DNA from: Daphnia pulex
Lineage: Eukaryota; Arthropoda; Branchiopoda; Diplostraca; Daphniidae
Direction of reading: 5' to 3'
Assembly: GCF_021134715.1 (NCBI RefSeq)
Contig: NC_060021.1
Span: forward strand, 6,014,001-6,078,000
Length of the DNA stretch: 64,000 bases
Part shown: positions 49,433 through 61,997 of the stretch, one piece after another
How positions within the stretch are numbered: position 1 is the first letter of the stretch
Layout of the letters: the number at the start of each line of letters is the position of its first letter
The notes under the pieces: model-generated
Database searches by the model: none
Seen by the model: only the letters and a program-made list of their open reading frames with translations
Told to the model about the DNA's origin: nothing
Program-made: the position numbers and the translations under genes

Positions 49433-50334
49433 ATGGACAAACGAAACAAACCTTTTACTGTTGTAATTGAAGGAAACATTGGTTCAGGCAAGACCACACT
49501 TCTTAATTATTTTAGTAAATACAGAGATGTTGAGGTTTTGCAAGAGCCTGTTGAGAAATGGAGGAATGTTGATGGACATAATCTTTTGGTAAATTTGCTA
49601 TTGAAATGTGTGTAATTTTAAGTTAATATGTTTTGTTTATTTGATTAGAGCTTACTGTATGATGATCCAGCCCGTTGGAGTCTGACTTTTCAGACTCATG
49701 TACAATTGACCATGCTTGATCATCACACTAAGGAGACATCTGCTACAGTAAAACTAATGGAGAGATCCTTATTTAGTGGGCGCTATTGTTTTGTGGAAAA
49801 CTTGCATGAAAGCAAATTGATGGAACCCGCTGAGTATGCAGTCATTTCAGAGTGGTTCAAGTGGATAACGAAAAATGTTGATGTTGAAGTTGATCTCATT
49901 GGTAAGTCTTGGAAAAGTTGAAATCATTCACATGTTGTTGTATGTATTATATATTCATTTGTTTAATAGTTTACTTGAGATCTGATCCTGAAGTAGTTCA
50001 CAAAAGGATTTTGCAGCGTGCTAGGAAGGAAGAGAAGACTGTCCCCTTAAGTTATATTGTAGCTTTGCATGAAATTCATGAAGATTGGTATTATTTCTAC
50101 TCTTAGTTTCCTTTTCATCAAAATATTACTTTATACTTCATTAATTGCAGGCTTCATCACAAAGTTTCTCATCCCGTGCCTGCACCAGTCTTGGAAATCG
50201 ACGCCAATGTCGATTTAACTGAAATGCTAAAACAAATATCTTTAGTCGAAAATCAGATCTTGAACAGAAAAGCAATCAAACGTGTACTCTCGTCACCTAG
50301 TTCCTCACCATCTAAATTAGTTTCTCCTGCATAG
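49433..50334 (+). CDS. dnk: Deoxyribonucleoside kinase (dNK/TK2-like)
   Basis: This enzyme phosphorylates deoxyribonucleosides with ATP to dNMPs in the salvage pathway. Insects have a single multisubstrate dNK related to vertebrate TK2, dCK and dGK. Exons are 49433-49588, 49649-49901, 49970-50087 and 50151-50334, giving 236 residues from this start (Drosophila dNK 250). The P-loop GNIGSGKTT is at 14-22, the catalytic ERS motif at 90-92 ([17 protein letters not shown]), substrate-side residues in [17 protein letters not shown] at 138-144 and the lid [11 protein letters not shown] after it. A Ser/Pro-rich tail ([14 protein letters not shown]) ends the protein. The start [14 protein letters not shown] fits a cytosolic form; an upstream exon may add a mitochondrial presequence. 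The polyadenylation signal at about 50449 nearly meets that of the convergent gene at 50568. Confidence 0.94.
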
Positions 50335-50567
50335 TCAAACCCAACGTGATGGATTGTTCGTTGCTGGTGACCAAATGAATAGCTATTTTGCATTGTATCG
50401 AGTAGCATTCATGTAATAGTTTTCATTTCCAATCATTTTCTTAATATAATAAACACGAATTTATCATAAATTTTATTTATTTTCGAATGTTTTTTTTCTG
50501 ATGTAAAATTAGCTTGCAAATTAGAAACAAATTGAAGGTGGTAATCAGTGTTCTTAGATCCATAAGC

Positions 50568-52027
50568 CTAGCCTAGCTTTGCTTTCTTCATAGGCGATTC
50601 CTCCAATGACACAACTTCACCAGGAAACAGATCGTTCGAGGGCATTTCATAAGATTCGGAAGACGCATTCGTATCTGACTTGATTATATCAGAAGTATTG
50701 GCAATCACCTTGGTAGTCGACTTGGTCAGGGTCGTTGTCTCTCTTTTATTGACGCTGAGAAGTAGAGCTTCGCTTAGTTGTGCTTCGGGAAGATCGCTTG
50801 TAGTAGGAGCAGGACCCGATGTGTCCAAAATCGTTAAAACCTCCAGGTTGCTGTAACTTGTTGTTATGGTAGTGTTCCCAGCGACCGTATTTGTTGGGAC
50901 AACGTCAACCGGTAAGAGGGCAATAGTGGGATCGCGAGTGAGAACTGACTGGAGTATTTTGTCGGAAGGAGAGAGAGAGTTAACTGGATTGTAGGGATAT
51001 TGCTGGTATTGTCCTATTCCAGAGGATGCTGCGGTTAGTCCCTGATCTTGCTGGTGCCCTGCCGACTGTGAAAGGGCAGAATTGTTAGTACATGTTGTTC
51101 CATGTTGATAACCGCCGCTTCCATCCATGTTTGAATTAGACGAATTGTAGCCGTACTGTGCTTCTGAATAATAGGGAAGATTTTCTTGTTGTTGCTGTAC
51201 TGGAGCTGCCACAGTGGTTGGCGGATGAGAAACAGAAGACGATGGTAGGTCGTTTCTACCAATTTCGGAATTCAAATCTTTCTTTACCCCGTTGGTCGCC
51301 TGTTGGGATACCGCATTACCGTTCGTCGGAGTAGAAGTACTCATTGCTGAAGATGCAACAGAAGTTGGGAGCTGTTGATCTGTTACATTTACGGAGCTCT
51401 TGGCCATGGCTAAATCAGTTGATTTTGAATGGTAAGGATAATGTTGGTACTGTCCGATTCCGGATGACGAAGCGGCTGTTAATCCTAGACCTTGATGTCC
51501 GGCTGACTGAGAGAGAGCAGAATTATTGGTTCCTGTTGTGCCATGTTGATAACCTCCACTTCCGTCAACGTTTGAATTCGATGAGTTATAGCCGTACGGA
51601 TATTGATGAATGGATGTTATTACTGTATTTGTTGAGTTTGTGGAAATCATTCCACCAGTAATGTTGACCATAGATTGTTGCCCCATGTGTGACAGATATG
51701 TTTGCTGCTGCAACAATAATGATGAAGAGAGGTGGGGTTTAACATGGTTAGCGTCAGAATCTTCATGGCCATGGCTGTCAGAATTTGTAAGATAATTCTG
51801 ATGTGACATTTGTTGACGAATTACACCAAATGAACATCCTTCTTCTGTTGGCTTACGAGTAGTGTGAACTGCTTCTTTGTTGGATTGATCTCTCATAAGC
51901 TTTAAAGAGAAACTAGATTTAATAAACAAATCTTTAAAAAAATTAGGAAAAAATGCAATACTCTGTTCTCCGAGGAAGTTTCCAGGGCCGTACGCAGGAA
52001 GTTTGAAGTAATCTTATCTCCATCCAT
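50568..52027 (-). CDS. Chimeric partial paralog of HD-PTP: first exon plus duplicated Tyr/Gln-rich linker
   Basis: Minus-strand exons are 52027-51962 and 51899-50568, giving 465 residues. The first exon (MDGDKITSNFLRTALETSSE) resembles the HD-PTP start MEGVPKLYMLRTSLKTSPE, and even the leader bases before the ATG are alike (TTGTTAATT then TAGAAAA). Exon 2 opens with about 80 unassigned residues, then carries two copies of the HD-PTP linker block: SSNSNVDGSGGYQHG (plus about 51421-51616) and SSNSNMDGSGGYQHG (plus about 50985-51165). HD-PTP has one copy (SSNPNIDGSGGYQHG, plus about 44810-45040). A later block YSNLEVLTILDTSGP matches HD-PTP ASNLELLTLLDLSVP, and the end SLEESPMKKAKLG resembles PFHESPTKSEVKL. 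Bro1, V and PTP domains are absent. The frame is intact for 443 codons. Function is unknown; the composition is disordered and prion-like. Confidence 0.75.
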
Positions 52028-52741
52028 CTTTTTTTTTCTAGTTTTCAATTAACAAGTAGTAACTAATTCTTCAACATTATTAATACAATTGGGTGGATCA
52101 GTTCCCAACTGGGTCCTTTACTTATGTTCAATAGCGATCCAGCTGTTAAGTAAAATTGATTTGCTGTCAGAATGCCTGTCGTCTGCAAATCTAATTTTAC
52201 GCACAACAAATTTATTCAAATATGAATTTTTAAAATTCTTAAAAGATAATATATCAGTAATTCCACGTAGAATATTTTAATTTCACATTTACACACAGAT
52301 TTATCGGAAAAAGTCAAAACTCGTGAAATAAATCCACAACAAATCCCATAAAAGTAAAGTTCCTTCGCTCAGTTCGCTGAGAAAGTGAGAAACTAACTAC
52401 ACTGTCTGGCTACTCTGTATTTGAAATGCGAAAATTTTAATTCCTTAAAATTTGATGTTTGAAAAAGGTTTGTAAAATAGAAAAGAACCAGAATAACATA
52501 AAACATAAATGCTAACTTACTTTTAAGAAATAATAAAAAGATTGGATTTGAAGAAAAGTGAGTTGCGCGACAGCTTTAAGCAGTGAAAGAGCATATAAGG
52601 AGAGCAAACGAGAGCAGAAGTGATACTGACTTTCAAAGAAGATCTAAGAACAACGTTCCAATATAAATCTAGATAATCTTTCGACAAGCTAAAAAAGCAG
52701 CTCCCAAAGAGAACCGTATCAAGGACAGCAAAGGATCGAAG
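52028..52741. promoter_or_regulatory. Divergent intergenic region with TATA-like element
   Basis: This separates the HD-PTP paralog (minus) from the acidic orphan gene (plus). A CATATAAGG element at about 52590-52598 lies about 145 bases before the orphan start codon and may be its TATA box. A CGTCTGCAAA sequence near 52170-52190 also occurs near 49040 upstream of HD-PTP, a sign that the duplication included upstream sequence. Confidence 0.4.
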
Positions 52742-53602
52742 ATGGAATCACAGGATAACAGCACGGAAATGGCACTTCCGATCATGGCTAAAGTTGGTGA
52801 AATCGATCCTACCACCAGTGAAGAAATTATCAATGACTATCACGAAAATATTTCTGAATTTCCCCCTGAATCGAATGACGCGGAAAATACACTCCCAGAC
52901 GAATCACTTGAAAACATCCCTGAGGATCAGCCAGATCCTGTCACGCAACCAGAAAGTGATGATCTGAATGAAGAAATAACGCTTGAAGATCCAATTGAGG
53001 AAACCTCTCAATCAGAATTAGATGTTGCGAGTATTCCTAATTTTGAGAATCCCGAACTTATGGATAATGAAAGCACTGGCGATCAGTGGGAATCAGAAGT
53101 CGCGCAACCGGAAACTGTCCCGATCATGATTAAACAGCGAAAGCAACCGAAAAAACTTGAAGTTTATTCAGACCGTCACACGACCAATGATGCTGTAGAG
53201 TCTGAGAAACTCATTCCTCGCAAACCGTCAAACTTTGTTCGAAACAAGCTGAACATGAGCGAAGCGTTTCGTTTGGCACCAAGAGACACAACTCCAAAAT
53301 ACGGCCGTTCACGAAGTGATACCCTCGAAGAAGCAGAAGAGCTTCGAAGACAATATTATAACCAAAATCAAAAACAACAAAAATTTCGTTGCGACTGTGG
53401 ATGCGACTGTGATTGTCACAACGAAGACAACAACCGACGGATGGTGCCTGTTCAATTGCCAATAAATGTCACAACTCGATATGACTCGAATCCGAATGGC
53501 TATCCCCCCGTTGTTAATGTCAGTTTGCAGTTACCGAATAGCATCCCAGGTGATGTCCAACCCAATCTACCGTGCTCTCTGAAAGTTGAACTCGAGTTCT
53601 AG
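52742..53602 (+). CDS. Uncharacterised acidic protein with a Cys cluster
   Basis: A single-exon ORF of 286 codons; I do not recognise a family. The N-terminal 130 residues are strongly acidic and Pro/Ser-rich (ESDDLNEEITLEDPIEE). A basic stretch follows (KQRKQPKKLEV). The middle has KPSNFVRNKLNMSEAFRLAP and an RSRSDTLEEAEELRRQYY helix. At about 217-226 is a tight cluster CDCGCDCDC, ending in CH, that could bind metal. The C-terminus is Asn/Pro-rich and neutral (PPVVNVSLQLPNS). There is no signal peptide or membrane segment. A TATA-like element lies upstream at about 52590 and polyadenylation signals downstream (about 53711), which support a real gene. Intronless and without a recognised relative, it may be a lineage-specific gene. 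Confidence 0.7.
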   Translation: MESQDNSTEMALPIMAKVGEIDPTTSEEIINDYHENISEFPPESNDAENTLPDESLENIPEDQPDPVTQPESDDLNEEITLEDPIEETSQSELDVASIPNFENPELMDNESTGDQWESEVAQPETVPIMIKQRKQPKKLEVYSDRHTTNDAVESEKLIPRKPSNFVRNKLNMSEAFRLAPRDTTPKYGRSRSDTLEEAEELRRQYYNQNQKQQKFRCDCGCDCDCHNEDNNRRMVPVQLPINVTTRYDSNPNGYPPVVNVSLQLPNSIPGDVQPNLPCSLKVELEF

Positions 53603-53791
53603 AACGATTGCGGCCGTCACCCTCGTTGAACTGGAGAAGAACAATCAGCGGATTTAAATTGTGTCCTAACTTCAGATAACAAAAGTAATAAATGCATTCA
53701 TTCTGTATTCCAAATAAAATTGTCTTGGAATTAAAAATACAAATCAAATTCTCATCATCTACTTATGTTTTCGGTTATTTTTTGGTCGGAT

Positions 53792-56113
<2,322 letters not shown>

Positions 56114-57690
56114 CGTATAAGGCTTTGTTACCTGACTGACGAGACGCCACTTCATCACCGGGTTACTAATAAGTTGGAAATTTATGTAATATCGTCCTTA
56201 CTGCGATGCAAAGTCATGAAAATTTCATATTTTATCGTGCTCTGTCGTGTCGTGTCAACAGATCAAAAATCAGTAAAACTCACAGATAAAAGGCTGATAA
56301 AGGATTGAAAAGCTTTTTGATTGGTCGAAATAATAAAAATTCATGCCCAGCAACAAAGTAAGTAGTTGACATTAACAAACTAATTCTATTTAGTAGCTTG
56401 CGGCTTGGAAAAATAGAACTGATCGTAAATTTAAGTTCTCGTTAAAAGATCGTACTTTTATTAACCAACTGCGATTTATTTTTAGCTACAATGTTATTAA
56501 ATTTCGTATTATCAAGACGACGACGTTTAGGCATTATTATATAAAGCGATTTCTTATTAGATAGGCAATTAGGCCACAAGTAAATATGAAATGTTTGTCA
56601 GTCAAAAGTATCAAGATAAAAAAACTTGGATGACTCATTGATAAATTTTATTGTAGACAAGATTGTGGCGCCAGACTTTACTTTACTAATTTTTAAAATT
56701 TATAATTGTAATATATGCGACATTTTGACGGTAACAGTAGTCTTGACGCGACTCAATAAGCCTCCTCTCTCTAGAAATCGAGTCCAAGTGCTAAAAACGT
56801 TAACTTTTGGACCATAATTCTGCACTAAAAAAATGTGATAAACATTGCAATTATTTACACAGTAATATGAACAACAATCTTGTGCTAAGACTAATCTAAA
56901 GCTGATGGCCATATTTAGTTGGCAAAATCTCGCGAAAACACATAACATTGAATGGACTATTGTATTGCCCAAGTTGATTTAAGGTTGGTCCATTCACATC
57001 CCACTATAAGGTGCACCCTACTATATAATTGCTTCCACAAAAACTTCCCAAAAAGTTAAACTGAAATCTTACTATATCACACCATTATCTCATTGACAAC
57101 TGAGTAAACGTGAAGGTCTTACTGTGGAAAGTCATTCCAGGGATTTAAAAAATGAATCCAACATTCCGGCGCAGAGGATTTTATGTCATTTTAAACTTTC
57201 TGCCAGCTGTCTGCTTCTAGAACATGTGTTGTGTTCTTGGGTTGCCGAATATTGCCAAATTGATATTGTACCTAAACTTTTTCTCGAAATTATTTTTAAG
57301 TGTAGAGATAATAAATGAAATTTTAAATGTATCAAATAAAATTTTTTTTCGTTGATATTTTACTCAATGAAAGTTTGTCTCGCACCCTTTAAGAAACTGT
57401 TAGGCAAGTTGTCAGATCAATGTAAACACTGGGACCCTCTGATTCCGGTCCGGCGACTTCACATCCGTTTAAAAATAGATTTATCTTGTCACTTATTTAG
57501 TGATGTCATGTGTTAAGATTGGTACCTCAAACTAAAGAACACTTGAGTTCAATTCTCAACAAGGCAGCTTTACAGTGCAGTTTCGACCTTCAAAACAGTT
57601 TATTCTTTGCCAAAATAGGTAAGACATGAATGATGTCAAGTCATTTTAGTATTACATTCAAAGAAATTGAGTGAAAGTAATTTGATTAAG
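56114..57690. other. Intergenic, no recognised gene
   Basis: AT-rich, no coding exon recognised. The left part holds the alpha-glucosidase promoter. The right part ends in a probable TatD leader exon with a donor AATAG|GTAAGA near 57619. Confidence 0.45.
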
Positions 57691-57801
57691 ATGTTATTGC
57701 CGTTTAGGCCACTAAGATCATCTTTCACCAGTTGGACAGTGGGGCTAGGGCTGCTGCCTTGTTGTGTCAACATCTGGACGGGCCATCCACAAAAGGATAG
57801 A

Positions 57802-59043
57802 ATGGCAGACAGTAAAGAAAAATCAGACAACCCAGAAAAAGTTGCAGATGGCATGTCAGCCCTGAAAATTAAGCAAATTGAAGATGAAGTAGCATCCAGT
57901 TACCTTCTTGTGGACATTGGTGCTAATCTGACAAATTCAAAATACTCCCGAGATCTGGATTCAGTAGTGGAAAGAGCAAAAGATGCAGGTATTTCAGGCT
58001 GATGAAATTAAATTATATTAACTAATTGAACTAATTATTACTTTCACAGGTGTAAAGAAAATTATGGTGACAGGTGCTTCAGTTCAGTGCAGTAAGGAAG
58101 CTTTACGCCTAACCAGGTTGTACCCAGGAATGTTGTACTCATCAGCTGGTGGGTTTCTCATTGAAAACATCAACTTTGAAACATTCTTCATTTCATCCTT
58201 CATCTTTGAAATGTCTTTTAAATAGGCATACATCCTCATGATGCCAAGACATGGACAGATGACTGCTATGATGTGATTAAAGAGTTGGCTAGCAACCCAG
58301 AATGTGTTGCCATTGGAGAGTGTGGATTGGATTTCAATCGTAATTTCTCACCACAAGATGTTCAGATGGAAGTGTTTGAGAAGCAGGTCCAATTGGCTTG
58401 TGAAGTTGGCAAGCCGCTATTTTTACATGAACGTGACGCTCACGATGATATGGTAAGGATTCTCGGAAAATTCAAAGATCGCATGCCTCCGGCAGTGCTT
58501 CACTGTTTCACGGGAACGACCGCCCAGGCGCTGAAATATTTAGAAATGGGTCTTTACATAGGATTGACAGGTCAGTAGCAATTCTCAACACGTGTGCAAA
58601 AAATCCGTGCAGTGCAGCCAGGTGATTCGTTTGTCTTTGCTACTAAGGTTTCCTGTGGAAAGACAAGTCAGACGACGGAGTACGATCGATCCTCGAAAAG
58701 GGACTTATCCCTCTCGACCGATTGTTAATCGAAACAGATGCCCCGTTTATGTATCCAAACGTCCGCGGGTCGAAAATCCCGGCCAACATCAAACAAGCCT
58801 TGAGCGACAGGTCCTACAAAATTTATTCCCACTTGTAAATACGAGATGTTTTAATGAGATTGATTTCCATTTTTGACTTTCAGATCCCTTTCGTTCTTGA
58901 ACCGTTACTGCACCTTCCAGCGCAATGAACCCTGTTCTCTGCCGGTAATTGTTGAAATGATTGCAGCCTACATGAAACGACCTGTGGAAGAAGTGGCCAT
59001 GGCCACGACAATCAACGCCATCAAGCTATTCGGTTTCAGTTGA
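57802..59043 (+). CDS. TatD family metal-dependent nuclease
   Basis: TatD enzymes are metal-dependent TIM-barrel nucleases acting on DNA 3' ends, with roles in DNA repair and apoptosis. Exons are 57802-57988, 58050-58148, 58226-58570, 58648-58810 and 58884-59043, giving 317 residues. Metal-site motifs are: VDIGANLTNS near the start, IGECGLDFNRNF with the ligand Glu, PLFLHERDAH and VLHCFTG with His, and LIETDAPFMYPNVRG with Asp. The tail is typical (FLNRYCTFQRNEPCSLPVIVE). The DxH motif at the N-terminus reads DIG, as in other animal members. An in-frame ATG at 57691 would add 37 residues but lies in front of a TTTAG acceptor and is probably intronic. Reading past 58810 gives a false early end. 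Which of the animal TatD subgroups it belongs to is not settled. Confidence 0.92.
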
Positions 59044-59861
59044 AAACTTGCCTTACACTAATCCCTTCACTCGAGAAGACGACTAAGACAGCAATATGAC
59101 AATAAGGACGACTCTCTTTTTGAAAATGGTTAATGGATAAAAAAAAAGGAAAAATGTAAAAAAAATAAAGGATGAAGAATATACTATACATTCAGATCCA
59201 CAGCCCTTACTTGGTGTTTGTCATTTCTTCTTAATTCCTTTCTCTTCATAACGTTAGCTCTTTTTGGTACCTCTTTACCGCTAACTTGAGTTACTGTATG
59301 CGATATCTTGTAAATGTACTGAAAAAGATGTGTTGGCCATTTTACTGTGATGTCTGGATTATTTGTTCGCTTTCCGATATTCGAATTGAAATAGGAATTT
59401 GATTGACCTTCAGAAATGGAATTTTTCAGATTCAGCACACGTGTTACCAATCAGACTCCAGGGCATTCTTTGTTGCGAACGAAATGCACATTTACCGGTT
59501 TGCTGAATAAAACACCCTGAAGCTGTGGAGTGTATCAGTTCCTTTGGAAATCAAAGTCACTGAACGCAAAGTTTTTTTGTCATCAGTCGCATCGGGAAGA
59601 CGAAACTCTTTGTCCGATAAAGAGACTCCGACCTTATTTGATTCATCCCATGATAGCCAATTAAAATTTGAACAAACTTCTTAGAAGAACAAAGTCAAAT
59701 ATAACGACGTTGGAAAGATTAAGCAAGAGATCAAGTAAGTTCTCTTGTTTACTTTTCCTTTGGTCGTTATCTATAAGTACTCGACAATGCAAACGGCCAC
59801 TATTTTCAATAAATGTATACAAAGAAACGTACGTTGTTTTGTCCTCAGCTTACTTGCAGAT
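59044..59861. other. Intergenic between TatD and the P450 relic
   Basis: Short 3' UTR of TatD with AATAAA at about 59164, then no coding exon recognised on either strand. Confidence 0.4.
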
Positions 59862-61997
59862 ATGATGATCATTTCGTGGATCGACTGGGGTCCTTTATTA
59901 TTGGCTTTGTTGGTCTTGGCCGTCTTACTGGCCAACTGGATATGGCGCGTTGTTCCCGCTTTTAACGACTCATCATCAACCTCTTCTGTACTAGGCAATC
60001 TCCTCCACCTGATAAAATATTCTCTTGAAGGTGATTCATTTATTTATTTTTTACATTCAAATAATTTGTCATTAAAAATAATCAAATTTGTTTCTACAGT
60101 ATGAGCACATTTACCGGATACGGATCACTTACTACCCTGTCGTTTTCATGGCTCACTTTGAGCTGCTCAAGGTAAGACAAGTTGTCTGTTCAAAATATTT
60201 CACAAGTTTCGTTAATTGACAGCATTTGCTTTCGCACTGGAATATTCAGTCCATTTTATCAAACCCAATGCTGATCAGCAAACCACACGTATTTCTTTCA
60301 CCGTGATGAAAGCCTTGTCCTCTTTAAAGGTGAGACTCGAATATTATTAATAAAATTTCAGTACTCTTTAATTTATTCTCGTGTTCACAGATGAGAAATA
60401 GAGAATTCGCCACCGTATGCTGGCACCAGCGTTCCATTTTAATAAGGTTCTTAACGGCTTCGTAGATGCGTTCAATGACATGAGCAACGCATGTGCTTTG
60501 AAAATTGAAGGCATCATTCAAAATTCAAGGCATAATTCAAAACAAAGAGTTGGACGTCGTTCCGATTTCGTATAAATTGATTTTTGATATTCTCTGCGGT
60601 AATAAACCCCGGTTTGTTGTTGTTTGTTGTTTTGTTTGTTGTTTAAAATAAAATTTTAAAAAACTTAACGTTAAAAACAATATTAAAAATTAATCGGACT
60701 CGAGAACTTCCATGGGACAAAAAAACATGGAGCGAACAGGAAATGAGGAATTATGCAAATGGTCTTTACGGATAAGATTTTACCGCTTTAAAAAACGTCG
60801 TTTTCAGAATGATTTTTCTTTTTCTATTGACAGATTAGAGCGGGGTTTTACGCAACGCGCATTCCACAAACCATGGCTAAGACTGGATTGGATTTTTGAA
60901 TTGAGTTCACTTTACCGCCAAGAAAAGCAATACATCTCGGTCACGAACACCTTGATCTAAAAGGCCATTCAAAACCGTCGTGAATTTCCAAGAAGTAAAG
61001 GAGAGAAATAAGCCAGTCAGACCCGATTAGTTTTAACACGAATGAAGAAGAAGAAAACGAGTGTACTCGACGACCAAGTAAATTCATTATACTTCTTTTT
61101 TATAACTATACTAACTGATTTTATTTAAAATCTAACCCCTGGATCTGCTATTTAAAGCATCCGAGGAGAACCCAGATTTCAACGACGAAGAAATCAGAAA
61201 TGACTAAATACTAATTTGACTAAATAAAAATGTTAAAACTTTGCTGTACAAAGAAAAAACATGATTACATCTTTTGGGCCTAGATAAAATTTCATTGACC
61301 TTAATTTGCTTTTTTTAACCCATCGCTAAACACCCCGAACAGCAGGTGTTAAAATTCGCATCCAATCAAAATGCTGATGGTAATTGTTTTTGTCGTTCAG
61401 CAATTGTTGATGGACGAGTTTGATCTGATTTTCGGGGACTCTGATGATCAACCGGTTACTGCACAGAACGTGACTGAGTTCAAATATTTGGAGTGTTGCA
61501 TCAAGGAAACCATGAGGTTATATCCGCAATTACCGCTCATATCCCGACGTTTAACGGAAGATGTTCAAACAGGTTTTAGTTTAATTAGCTAGTCGGTCCG
61601 GTTTCTCTGAATACCCGAATGTTAACTTTAGGAGACTTTACCATACCAAAGGGCTTAACAGTCTTGTTCAATAATTTACCGCAATCCCGATGTTTACTCC
61701 GAGCCGGAATCTTTCAAACCGGAACGTTTCCTTCCCGAAAACACGCTTGTTCACATCTGTATCGGTAAGTTTTGTTCTATTTGTGCGTGTGTAATTAAGC
61801 ATTTCCTTTAATTTCAAATATCAGGGCACAAGTACGCCATGTTGAAACTCAAAGTTATTTTGGTTAATTTACTGCGTCGGCTCCGGTTTTGCGTCAGCGA
61901 TCCATCGGCTCCTCTAGAAATTCCGGCTATGGAGCTCACTTCCAAATCCAAAAGCGGCCAATGTAACCTCATCGCTTCAAAACGAATCGCTTCATAA
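59862..61997 (+). pseudogene. CYP4-family cytochrome P450 pseudogene
   Basis: CYP4 P450s are membrane-bound haem monooxygenases of fatty acids and related lipids. Pieces in family order are: membrane anchor MMIISWIDWGPLLLALLVLA (59862), YEHIYRIRITYYPVVFM (about 60101), ILSNPMLISKPHVF (about 60250), HRMLAPAFHFNKVLNGFVDA (about 60410), SMGQKNMERTGNEELCKWS (about 60710), RAFHKPWLRLDWIFELSSLY with a stop soon after (to about 60960), LLFKASEENPDFNDEEIRND (about 61145), YLECCIKETMRLYPQLPLI (to 61570), YRNPDVYSEPESFKPERFLP (about 61680) and KYAMLKLKVILVNLLRRLRF to the end. Defects: stops, a frameshift near 61675, loss of the oxygen-binding AGxDTT helix, and a deletion in the haem loop so that PENT is joined to CIG without the FxxGxR part. 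Introns are retained. The product cannot bind haem normally. Confidence 0.9.

Noticed and set aside
51344-51661. Plus-strand frame across the HD-PTP paralog
   Set aside because: It is antisense to the repeat-bearing exon and mirrors its codon repetition.
57691-57801. Upstream in-frame ATG giving TatD a possible 37-residue mitochondrial leader
   Set aside because: It lies before a TTTAG acceptor paired with a good donor at about 57619, so it is most likely intronic; kept only as an alternative.
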